From: Conidiobolus incongruus B7586
Taxonomy: Eukaryota; Entomophthoromycota; Entomophthoromycetes; Entomophthorales; Conidiobolaceae
Reading direction: 5' to 3'
Length of the DNA stretch: 22,994 nt
NCBI GenBank assembly: GCA_000697335.1
Contig: JNEM01011641.1
Location: 1-22,994, forward strand
Shown: positions 1 to 10,143 of the stretch, piece after piece
Position numbering within the stretch: the stretch's first letter is position 1
How the letters are laid out: each line of letters opens with the position of its first letter
Program-made: the position numbers and the translations under genes
The notes under the pieces: model-generated
The model's input: the letters and a program-made list of their open reading frames with translations, nothing else
Database searches by the model: none
What the model was told of the DNA's origin: nothing

Positions 1-1426
1 AGCTATTAATTGGCTAAAATATAAACACTTAAATTTTACCTAAGGTGAGTTATAAATTTGTAGGTTTTTGGTGATAAAAAAAAATTAAAACCTAGTGTAT
101 CCACCTTTAGCTTTTCTAACTTCTTTAAGTTTGTGGGGTATAGAATCAACTAACTTCTTACACTAGAAAGGGTTAATCTTGTTCTATACTTCTTGAACAT
201 ATTCCTAAAGTTGATCTAAATTTTTTACTGGGGGGAAAACTTTAATAGCTTTTTTTAACTAATCCTAAAGGTGTTTAATTAGATTAAAGTTAAGAGATTG
301 AAGAAGCTACTTCATAATTGTTATCTTGTTATTTTTAAGCTATTTGGTAGTAGAAGCTACAGTATAACAAAAGGTATTATCTTACTAGAAAATAACATCA
401 GATTTGTTTAACCTATACCATTTAATAGTTTTTTTCAATTCATTGTTTAGAATACTTTAGTACATTTCAGCATTATTTCCCCCATTAACTTTACAAAAAT
501 ACCTTACACCTAAAGATAACATACATCCCTAAATAATATTTGACCCACCACTATACTTTTGGGTAGAATTAACATAATGGTTACAAAGTAGTTCTACATC
601 TTTTCTGAAACATCTAGCTTTTTTATCAAATCCACTAAAGTATATTTTTGTTTCATCAGACCAAATAACCTTACTCTAATTAGTTTTGGTTCAACATCAG
701 TGGTGACATTTAAACTCTTACCTAGCTTTATAGTGGGATTTCTTTAGTTAAAGGTGTTTTTTCTTGAGGTGTGAGTAGTATTCATGTTAACATAAAACAC
801 ATATAATAGTATTAGTGTTAACCAATATTCTTGTATAGTTTTATAGTTCCTGTTGTATTTCTACAACAATACCACACTTGCCTGTACTAACCAACCTACA
901 AATATACTTCTTATCATGTTCATCTATAATTTTAACATGCTTAAGTTTAAGTTTAAATGTTTCTTTATTGCTATTCTTAACAGCCTTAGCTACAGTAAAC
1001 TAACTAACACTAGTAATTCTAACAATATCACAAGTTGATTTACCTTCTTTATAAAGTTGATTGATGCACAAATAGATTTTTTTAGAGAGGGATTTAGGTA
1101 TAATGATACTAATAAAAAAAATTTAGTATATCTATAAAATATTATATAAAATAATAACAAAAAAAGAAAAAAGATATGGTTATATATTGTTAAATATATC
1201 CTTTTATCTCAAAAATCTATAAATCTATAACTCACTTTAGTTAAATATTAAAAGTTAATATTTTTGCTAATAGTTTACTAAATATATCTAAATATATTTA
1301 TCTATTATTAATAATATACCTTAATTATATATTATAGTTTCAAGTAATCTAATATATACAATTGTTTTAGTTATTAATTAAAATATATATATTTTTGATT
1401 TTATGACTCACTTTTGCAGGTCAGTG
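1..1426 (-). mobile_element. Tc1-type DNA transposon, copy A (outer left end cut off by the window)
   Basis: This is a Tc1/mariner-superfamily element lying on the minus strand. Its 5' terminal repeat ends at 1426 (reverse strand CACTGACCTGCAAAAGTGAG), followed by a TA at 1427-1428 that fits the usual TA target. A second, inner copy of the repeat core (AAAGTGAGTTATA) lies near 1215-1245, and the inner repeat of the other end lies near 38-75. The outermost roughly 146 bp of that other end fall outside the window, judged by alignment to copy B, whose base 4202 matches base 1 here. Between the ends lies a decayed transposase frame (85-1101). Copy A keeps many more C and G bases than copy B and is the better guide to the family. 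It is a dead element. Confidence 0.9.
85..1101 (-). pseudogene. Tc1-type DD34E transposase, dead, copy A
   Basis: Read on the minus strand, one frame of 339 codons runs from 1101 to a stop at 85-87. I found no frameshift, but it carries many in-frame stops. Visible parts are an N-terminal helix-turn-helix (QLYKEGKST, then a DIV-ITS segment), VIWSDET with the first catalytic Asp at 655-657, and DNT with the second Asp at 379-381. The third acidic position lies 35 codons further on (274-276), the DD34E spacing of Tc1, but now reads Lys. The end is IPHKLKEVRKAKGGYTRF, a typical Tc1 C-terminus. Most stops sit where family knowledge expects Gln or Trp, so each fits a single C-to-T or G-to-A change. 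The likely start codon reads ATA. Length, about 338 aa, matches Tc1 transposases. Confidence 0.88.
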
Positions 1427-1428
1427 TA

Positions 1429-2775
1429 TAAATATTATATAAGTTAGCTTATAATCATATATACATCAATCATTTTATTCAAATATATAATAAAATTAAC
1501 TATATATTTGATAAAATTAAAAAAATTTTACCTTTAGTTCAAATATACTAAAATTAATATAATCATTAAAATTATATAATTTAAATAATTATAATATGTC
1601 TATATAATATTATTTGATATTATTTGATAAAACTTAAAATATTGATTGTTTTTTTGATTTCATTCATATCCAAATAAGCAAGTGAAGAACCAAAATAGCT
1701 AATTATATTAAGTTAACATAATTACATTTCACAAATATCATTATACCATGTTAACCAAATATATATAGTATCATAATATAAGATCTTTTAATCTAAAAGC
1801 TTTATTAAATTGTATTTTAATTTGTAAAATATAATTAAAATTATTAAAGGTTAGTATATATTATTTATTTATATTATATAGGTAGTTTAAATTTTTTTAA
1901 AAATTGTTTTTTAACTTAACTATTCTAATAATTAAAGGTAATTAGAGAATTAAGTGGTGAGATTACTGATAAGTTGTTAATACTCATTAATATACCTTAA
2001 CAAGAATATTTAAGAAAAGATTAGCTATTATTATATCTAACTAGAATTATGGCAAATTTATAGTTTAAACTTTACTAAACTAAGTAAACTATTTATAAAT
2101 TAATAATATAAATATAAAATAATTAATGATATAACTTTTAAAACCATAATAATATTTTGATATTTATAGTTATTAAAGTAATTTTTATTTTATATTTATA
2201 GAATTTAGTTAAAAAAATAATAATTTTGATATAAGTTTTTGCTTTTATTTTTATTAATTTTTTTATTAAAATATATTAATATTTTAATTTTTAGATATAT
2301 AACAACCTTAATATTTTTGGACAAGTTCCCACCTTTTAATTTGGCAATATATCCCCATTTTATAGAAATCTTTTTCTATTATTTTAATAGATTTTAAAGA
2401 TTCAGTTTTTATTTCTTTAGGTTTTTAAAAAACTTTATTTTTTAAAAACCTTTTAAAATATCTAAAAAAAATAAAAATCATTAGGTATAAAATTAAAAAA
2501 ATATACTAAATATGGTATTAATTTATATTAATTATAATTTAAAATATATAAGATTTCACCTATTATAAGTAGTTTTATATTATCATAATAATAATATACT
2601 AATATAAAAGTTTATGTATTATTTAAGTCTTTATTTAAAAAATACTCTGGTTTTTGTTTTTTAATATTTTATATAATTTTTAGATTTATTTAGAATAATA
2701 TTCTTTATTTATCTTTTATTTTTTTGCTTTAAATTTATAATATATTATATTTTTCTAATCCTACTATATAGTTTA
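1429..2775. other. AT-rich spacer between Tc1 copies A and B, no intact gene
   Basis: About 1.35 kb separate the two inverted Tc1 copies. No open frame of note exists. The plus-strand stretch near 1940-2000 translates to a short segment (RELSGEITDKLL) faintly like the N-terminus of some fungal Tc1 transposases, and the stretch near 2300-2360 is slightly less AT-rich than its surroundings. Both may be older transposon debris, but neither is firm. I see no RNA gene here. Confidence 0.5.
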
Positions 2776-2777
2776 TA

Positions 2778-2998
2778 TACTAACCCACAAAAGTAAGTTA
2801 TAAAATCAAATATATATATATATTTTAATTAATAACTAAAACAATTATATATATTAGATTACTTGAAACTATAATATATAATTAAGGTATATTATTAATA
2901 ATAGATAAATATATTTAGATATATTTAGTAAACTATTAGCAAAAATATTAACTTTTAATATTTAACTAAAGTGAGTTATAGATTTATAGATTTTTGAG
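2778..2998. repeat. 5' terminal repeat region of copy B, with outer and inner direct repeat
   Basis: The outer repeat (2778-2810) and inner repeat (about 2966-2998) share AAAGTGAGTTATA, with one G-to-A change in the outer copy. They stand about 190 bp apart. In IR/DR elements both are transposase binding sites. Copy A carries the same pair at 1398-1426 and about 1215-1245. Confidence 0.75.
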
Positions 2999-3104
2999 AT
3001 AAGGGGATATATTTAACAATATATAACCATATCTTTTTTCTTTTTTTGTTATTATTTTATATAATATTTTACAAATATACTAAATCTTTTTTATTAGTAT
3101 TATT

Positions 3105-4119
3105 ATACCTAAATCCCTCTTTAAAAAAATCTATTTATACATTAATTAACTTTATATAAAAAGTAAATTAACTTATGATATTATTAGAATTATTAGTGTT
3201 AGCTAGTTTATTATAGTTAAAGTTGTTAAAAATAACAATAAAAACACATTTAAACCTAAACTTAAGTGTATTAAAATTATAAATAAATATAATAAGAAGT
3301 ATATTTGTAGGTTAGTTAATATAAGTAAATATAATATTATTGTAGAAATATAACAGGAATTATAAAAGTATATAAGAATATTAGTTAATATTAATACTAT
3401 TATATATACTTTATATTAACATAAATACCACTTACACTTTAAAAAAAACACCTTTAATTAAAATAATCCTATTATAAAACTAAACAAAAATTTAAATATT
3501 ACTATTAATATTAAATCAAAACTAATTAGAATAAAGTTATTTAGTTTAATAAAACAAAAATATATTTTAGTAAATTTAATAAAAAAGTTAAATACTTTAA
3601 AAAAATACAAAATTACTTTATAATTATTATGTTAATTTTACCTAAAAGTATAATAGTAGGTTAATTATTATTTAAAAATATATGTTGTTTTTAGGTGTAA
3701 AGTATTTTTTTAAAGTTAATAAAAGAATTAATATTGAAGTATATTAAAGTATTCTAAATAATAAATTGAAAAAAACTATTAAATAATATAGGTTAAATAA
3801 ATCTAATGTTATTTTTTAGTAAGATAATATTTCTTGTTATACTATAACTTTTATTATTAAATAGCTTAAAAATAACAAGATAATAGTTATAAAGTAGTTT
3901 TTTTAATCTTTTAATTTTAACTTAATTAAACACTTTTAAAATTAGTTAAAAAAAGCTATTAAAGTTTTCCCCCTAGTAAAAAATTTAAATTAACTTTAAA
4001 AATATATTAAAGAAGTATAAAACAAGATTAACTTTTCTTAATATAAAAAGTTAGTTGATTTTATACCCTACAAACTTAAAGAAGTTAGAAAAATTAAAGG
4101 TAGATATATTAAGTTTTAA
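3105..4119 (+). pseudogene. Tc1-type transposase, dead, copy B
   Basis: This region aligns end to end with the copy A transposase but is 1,015 nt long instead of 1,017. Spacing shows about two single-base deletions: one between the start and the first catalytic position, one between the first and second. The first catalytic Asp reads Asn (3548-3550), the second Asp is kept (3823-3825), and the third acidic position reads Lys (3928-3930), as in copy A. The start codon position is ATA in both copies. Stops are dense. Nearly all differences from copy A are C-to-T or G-to-A. Confidence 0.85.
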
Positions 4120-4132
4120 TTTTTTTTATTAC

Positions 4133-4348
4133 CAAAAACCTATAAATTTATAACTCACCTTAAGTAAAATTTAAGTATTTATATTTTAACCAATTAATAA
4201 CTAAATATCATCATTTAATGATATATATAACTAATAAATATAATAGATTTTAATTATTTAATTTAAGTTTATTTTATTAAATATTAATTAAGTTGTTAGT
4301 AAAAATATAAGTGTTTTTGATTTTATAACTCACTTTTATAGGTTAGTG
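4133..4348. repeat. 3' terminal repeat region of copy B, with inner and outer direct repeat
   Basis: The inner repeat (about 4133-4164) and the outer repeat (4315-4348) are inverted relative to those at the 5' end. The inner one is matched in copy A at about 38-75. Spacing, about 185 bp, mirrors the 5' end. Confidence 0.75.
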
Positions 4349-4617
4349 TATTATTTTTTTCTATGTATATTTATTTTTGCTTCACTTTTAACTTTTATTC
4401 TTATAGTTACTTAATAATATTCACAGATTATATTATTAAATATTATTTATATTTTATTAATAGTAATAAAAGTTTTTTAAGAAATCTAAGTCTTTTTGTA
4501 AATTTTGTAAATAAGAAATATATGTTAACTTATCTAACTTATCAAATATTAATAATTTATAAGTATTTAATTTGATATTTTTTAAACTTTATTAATTTTT
4601 TTAATTATTTTAATAAT

Positions 4618-4930
4618 TAACTAAGACTTATATTTAATACCTTTACAAATTCCTCTAAATTATAATTAGTATGAGTTTCCATAATATCTAATATTTCTTT
4701 ATTAGATACTTTTATTTTTCTACCTATGTGTGGTTTATCTTTAATATAATAATCATTATTTTGAAAATATACAAATTATTTTTAATAATATCTAAAAGTA
4801 ATAATACCTTTACTATATACTTGGTTAATAATTCTACATGACTTAGATAGTTTATATGCTTGATAAAATAAAATAACATAATATTTCTTAAGAGATTATT
4901 ATTAAGCTTTGGTGGTACTATTGTAAAAAA
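4618..4930 (-). pseudogene. Fragment of a second Tc1/IS630-like transposase (N-terminal part)
   Basis: On the minus strand a decayed frame shows a helix-turn-helix-like stretch (LFYQAYKLSKSCRIINQVY). After a gap with stops follows DKPHIGRKIKVSNKEILDI and then a segment reading NLEEFVKVLNISLS. The order of helix-turn-helix, GRxxK linker and second helical domain is what Tc1/IS630-type transposases have at their N-terminus. The sequence differs from the copy A/B family. No catalytic DDE part is recognisable downstream (towards 4350), so the fragment is truncated. I infer an older element of another lineage. A chance resemblance is possible but unlikely given the GR motif and its placement. Confidence 0.5.
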
Positions 4931-5687
4931 TATATATTCAAAAAGTAAAATTTGATTCTACACTTAATTTATATTAATTTTAAAAATTTTAACTACCTTT
5001 TAAAGTTGGTTTTACATTAACTCCACCAAATTATGAATGTAGTTAGGAAAACAATCAATACTTAAAACATTAGTATTGTTGAAATTTTTTCACTAGATAA
5101 ATTATTTATTGTGTACTAATTATGTGATTTTACTCATCACTTTTAAAATGACTCAATTTTGAACAACATAAATATTAAGATCAAATTGTGTTTTCAAAGT
5201 GCAAATAAAACTATTTATTTAAAAATTGCCAAATTAGATAAAATTAGATAATGTTAAAGTATTGTATTTGATTAACGCAATTCTATAGTACAACAAATTT
5301 TTAATTATTAAGATAATTAAAAATACAAGTAATTAAAGATATTTGAATCATAGTTAATATTACTGTTAAAATAACTAATTATTTTTTAATTACTTCAAGA
5401 TTAAATAATTTATTTTGCAGAAAATGCAATATTGATTTGTCTCAAATCTAATCATTTATATTCTAAATTTGACTTATTAGATTCATGGGAATTAATCCAT
5501 AAATGGAAATTGCATTTCATTTATCATTAATATTACAATCCCACAATAATTTGAGGATTATTTAGTAGTATTAATAATGATTTTAAAGCAAGAATAAAAA
5601 TTACTTTTTCTTTCTAAACAATAGAAAAAGCAACAAAAATTAATATTTAAAACAATTTGACAATTTTACCGAATATAATTTTGAGAA
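4931..5687. other. Upstream region of SPT6
   Basis: This is AT-rich intergenic DNA holding the presumed SPT6 promoter and 5' leader. A short inverted repeat (CTTTTTCT at 5604-5611 and AGAAAAAG at 5623-5630, 11-nt loop) lies about 60-85 bp before the ATG and would be in the leader if transcription starts upstream of it. I see no clear TATA box that stands out from the general AT-richness and no small gene. Confidence 0.45.
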
Positions 5688-8600
5688 ATGGATTCTTCCG
5701 AAGATGAAATTTACCAGGCTGGGTCCTCCAGAAGAAGAAGAGCTGTCTTAGATGATTCTGACGAAGAGGATCGAAAGAGAATTGATGACAGCTCTGAAGA
5801 GGAAGAAGAAGATGACCCCGAAGAGCTTAGAAAGGTTCACGATGGTTTTATCGTTTCTGACGATGAAGAGGAAGAAGAACAAGAATATCGTCGCTCTCGT
5901 AAACACAAAAAGAAGAGAAAGAAATATTCAGGTAATTCAAAATTTGAATAACACTTATGGTTGTTCTAATTGTATTTTTAGAATCCGAAGAAGAATTAGA
6001 TGATGACGAAATTGGCTTATTAGAAGAAAACACCGGTGGTCAGTTTGGTGGTGTAAAAGTAAGATGCTGTTTTTATAATAATAGCTTGTTTTACTAATTG
6101 TTTAGCTACAACGATTGCATAAAAGATCTTATGAAGAAGATGATTATAGAAAATCTCAAAAAACAAGTCGTGACGAGGACTTGGATCATATCTTCGATGA
6201 TGACGAAGAAGAGCAATACCCTGCTGGGGATGACTATGACGGGCTTGACGATTTTATTGACGATGATGAAGGCTCTGAAGAAGATGAACTTGAAAGGCCC
6301 ATTTCGAGATCTCGACCTGTACCTCAGCAGAGAGAACAGAAAATGCACTCTGCCGCTATCAAAGGAGCAACGGGGGATCAAACCAAAAAACTATTTGATT
6401 TATTCCATGATATTACTGATTACCTCCACGCTTTACACGATAAGCCAGCCGAAGAAAGAGTGCGCGAGAAACAAGCTGATCAAATCATCAAGGCAAGTTT
6501 GAAAAAGTCTTCCAACTCCACTGCTACCATACTGAAGGATGTCATTGAACCTGAAGAGCTGAAGAAGAAATTTATGACCGATTCTGATGAAAACATTAAA
6601 AATCGAGATATCCCAGAACGGCTCCAACTTTTATTTGGCGACTTCCTTGAAACAAAGTATGACGAAGCGTTTCTCAAAGCTGAAACTGCATGGATTTTCA
6701 GACATATTGTCCCTTACAAACGCGCCAAAAGCTCTGCCACAGAAGGATTAGAATTAGAGCCCAAGCATGTAGCAACATTTTTGAAATTTTTGAATCTGGA
6801 GCATCTAGAAGTTCCTACCATTTGGGCTCATCGGAAGGATTACTTTGTCAGAATTTCTCTTTCATCACGTTCCTCAGTTTATATTCTTGATTTAGAAGAC
6901 TTATGGTATTTGTTTGATCTTGATATTAAATATAAAAACTTGAGTCGCAGACAGAGACTCCTGGAAGAACTAACCGCCAAAGTCAAGGAATCAACTCCAC
7001 ATGATGATGAAGTATTAAAGAAGTTACCTTCAGAATTTACTACCATTGATGAAATTAATGACCGAATCGACTATATTGGATTTTACTATCCATCTATATT
7101 AGCTTCCAACAAACCGAAGTCTACATCTAGCATTAAACGTCCAGTTAAGCAATCTTTACATCAAATTTCCAAGGCCAATGGTGTTGACGCATTTATCAAT
7201 GTAATTAATATATTTAGCTTTTCGATACAATACTAATCTAATAATTTTAGGCTGTATCTATAAGTTGTAGTGAAATTGAAAGAAATCTGAACCAGAGACG
7301 TAGACCTGATGGGTCAAAAGATCCTTTGGAATCAAAACAAGCGATTGCTAGCCAGTACATCACTCGATCATTCAGTGATATGAACGTGTTTTTCCAAGGT
7401 AAGCTTACATTCACCATCACTATGATGTCATTCTCATGACTATTAATAGCGGCAATCACTTATATGGCCCAAAAAATTGGCGTTCATTTTGCTATTAGAC
7501 AGTATGTTAGATCTTTATTCTTGAATGAATCATGTATCACTACCAGCCCTACCGCTAAAGGAGCCAGCGTTATTGATATATCTCACCCATATTATATCTT
7601 TAAGCATATCAACAACAAACCATTATCCCGTTTCGAAACTACGCAATTTTTACAACTTGCTGACGCAGAGCAAAGTGGACTTATTAACATTAAATTCACC
7701 TTTAAGACTGAGAATTTCGTGCTTGATCGTTTTTGCGATGCGTATTGCAGTGATAGCAGAAGCAGCCTTGCAAATGAATGGAATGATTTCAGAAAATCTA
7801 TCCTGAAAAAGGCTTTAAATGATCATCTCATTCCCTATGCTTCTAAATGGATGATTCAAAAGTTGCGCACAGATGGTGAAGAAGTTGTTCTCAAGCAAAT
7901 TGAAGAGAAGTTTTATCATAAAGCTAACATGGCTCCTTTCCGTCCTCCTAACGATCCTTTTTCAACTCCAAATGTACTTGCATTAACCTGTGGTCGAGAT
8001 ATCCGTGATTCGCCTAATGTTGCAGTGTTTGTCAATTCTTCTTCTCAGGTTGCCAACACTCTGTCATTTGGTGATTTAAGAAATGACCAAAGCAAACAGG
8101 ATTTGTATAACTTTATCAGTAAATGTAATCCCGATGCTGCCGTCATCTCTGGCCTTCATTACTGCACCAAGCGATTTTACAATGAAGTATCCAAAATCAT
8201 TGACGATTATAATCAAAATAACTCCACTCAATTGCCTCTATTTTGGCAAACAGATGAAACAGCTCGTTTATACCAGAACTCTAAAGAAGCTGTTGCTGAC
8301 TACCCTAACTCCTCATCCTATATTAGATACTGTATCTCATTAGCACGCTATTGCCAAAACCCAGTCAACGAATATGCCGCTCTTGGATCTGATTTAACTA
8401 GGGTTCACCTCCATCCTCTTCAAAAACTTGTAAATCCCAATAGATTATATACTATTATGGAACGAGTATTAATCAATGTTGTTAACGAAACAGGTGTCGT
8501 AGTCGATCAATCACTGACAACCCCTTATAAATCAGTTCTGCTTAATTATGTCAGTGGTCTTGGTCCTCGCAAGGCACAACATATTATTAAAAAGCTGACT

Positions 8601-10025
8601 ACTACCACCGAAACTCCAAATTCTAGAATTTGGTTCTTGAGTAACAAAGCTCTTACAAAGAGTGTTTTCTTCAGCTGTGCTAGTGTTTTGAAGATTGAAA
8701 ACCCTGAAGATGTTCTTGATGGCACAAGAATCCACCCTGAAGATTATGCTTTAGCACGTAAAATGGCTGCCGATGCTCTGGAAATCGATGAAGAAGAATC
8801 AAATGATATTGAAAATCCATCCTATTATGTAGAGCAACTCATGAATACTCGAAACAACAATCTGTCTGAGCTCAATTTGGATGAATTTTCCAAAATCTTA
8901 GAAAGCTACAATCAGGTTCGTAAAAAGTGCACCTTGTCTATGATTTGTGATGAGATTCAAAACCCTTATTATGATCATCGTTCTCCTTATATCTCTGCTT
9001 CTCCCCACGAACTTTTTGCCCAACTCACAGGAGAAACCCCCTCAACTCTTCACGAAGATATGAAATTACCTGTTGAAGTTGTCCGACAAACACCTAAGTT
9101 CTTTATTTGCCGCACAGATAGTGGGTTGGATGGCTTCCTATCACTCGCCCGAATTCCTCATGGAACCGCTACACCATATGAAGGCCAAGTTATTACTTGC
9201 GTTGTTACTCGTGTGGATCTGAACCGCTTTTCTCTCGAGCTTTCTTTGCTTCCTGAAGATTTTGCTAGAGCCAAAGAAGCGACCTGGTTGGTATTCCATT
9301 CTTTTGATACTACTAATACCATCCCCATTAAGGACGAATACTTTAGAGAGCCCGATACATCCAAACCAGTTCGCTCTCAGACATATGACTCTGGTTATCC
9401 TAACTCTGATTCTAGATCCAGAAATAATGGTACTAATGGGCAGATCTCCAACCACCAACTTTTCAAACAATTCAATTTCCAAGAAGCCGAGCAATACCTA
9501 TCAACTAAGTCCATTGGTGACTTGGTTATTCGTCCCTCATCATCGGGTAACAATCATCTCTCTATCAGTTGGAAAATGCACGATGGTATATACCAACACT
9601 TGAATGTTTCTGAAACTAATGAACCTGCAAGTACAAATATTAACAGATCCATCACAATTGCTGGCCAAAGATATGAAAACATTGAAGATATGATCACTTC
9701 ATACATTAATCCTTGCTTGATGATTATTCGCCAAGTTACAAGTCATCCCAAGTATCGAGAAGGTGGAGTATCCAAGTTGAAAGAGCATCTCCAGAACATT
9801 GCTTTACAACATCCTTCTCAATCGGTATATGGTTTATGTCTCAGCAATGAACGCCCTGGTTATGTTGTATTAGCTTACAAAATTAATGCCTCATCCCCAG
9901 TTCAAGATATTCTTGTTAAGATTACACCTGGGCAATTTAGACTTAATGATAATACTTATTCTGATATCACTAAATTGATTAACGGATTCAAAGTCATGGT
10001 ATCACAAAGAAATCGCCGTAATTAG
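5688..10025 (+). CDS. SPT6: Transcription elongation factor and histone chaperone Spt6
   Basis: Spt6 travels with RNA polymerase II in the nucleus, reassembles nucleosomes behind it and binds the Rpb1 linker through its tandem SH2 domain. Five exons join in frame: 5688-5931, 5982-6058, 6106-7200, 7251-7398 and 7450-10025, giving 1,379 aa (yeast Spt6 is about 1,450). Introns are 47-51 nt with GTAAT or GTAAG donors. The N-terminus is very acidic (residues 1 to about 165) and contains EENTG, common in Spt6. EVPTIWAHRKDYF (about 343-356) matches the conserved Tex-like core. A YqgF-like domain follows (about 696-800), then a helix-hairpin-helix (GLGPRKA, about 889-895), an S1 domain (about 1067-1125) and tandem SH2 (about 1191-1372), with Arg1216 in VIRPSS as the phosphate-binding Arg of the first SH2. 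The protein ends only a few residues after the second SH2. The start is the first ATG of the acidic exon. Confidence 0.97.
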
Positions 10026-10137
10026 TCATCATCACTATAAATTTTATTGAATTAAGCTTTTATCTATTGTTTCAATTAATAAGAAAACCATCTAAATATT
10101 ATTATGTATTATTTTATTAGCATATTCATTTTTCATC

Positions 10138-10143
10138 AATAAA
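10138..10143 (+). terminator. Likely poly(A) signal of SPT6
   Basis: AATAAA lies 113 nt after the SPT6 stop in AT-rich DNA. It is a plausible cleavage and polyadenylation signal, but such hexamers are common here. Confidence 0.4.

Larger units (their letters stand above)
2778..4348 (+). mobile_element. Tc1-type DNA transposon, copy B (both ends present, 1,571 bp)
   Basis: This copy of the copy A family has both termini. The left end starts TACTAACCCACAAAAGTAAG at 2778, and the right end finishes at 4348 with the reverse complement of CACTAACCTATAAAAGTGAG. TA lies immediately outside each end (2776-2777 and 4349-4350), the expected target duplication. Each end has two copies of a shared core: outer at 2778-2810 and 4315-4348, inner at about 2966-2998 and 4133-4164. 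This is the IR/DR layout known from Sleeping Beauty-like elements. The transposase frame lies at 3105-4119. Copy B is far more AT-rich than copy A at aligned positions and is dead. Confidence 0.92.

Noticed and set aside
853-1038. 61-codon plus-strand frame
   Set aside because: It lies antisense to the dead Tc1 transposase of copy A and has no family signature.
4363-4575. 70-codon plus-strand frame just right of copy B
   Set aside because: Its composition (Ile, Tyr, Leu, Phe, Asn) is that of random AT-rich DNA; no motif, no splice partner.
6098-6502. 134-codon plus-strand frame
   Set aside because: Out-of-frame reading of SPT6 exon 3, which has a convincing Spt6 frame through the same bases.
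9141-9494. 117-codon minus-strand frame
   Set aside because: It lies antisense within the S1 and SH2 coding part of SPT6; a shadow of the real frame.
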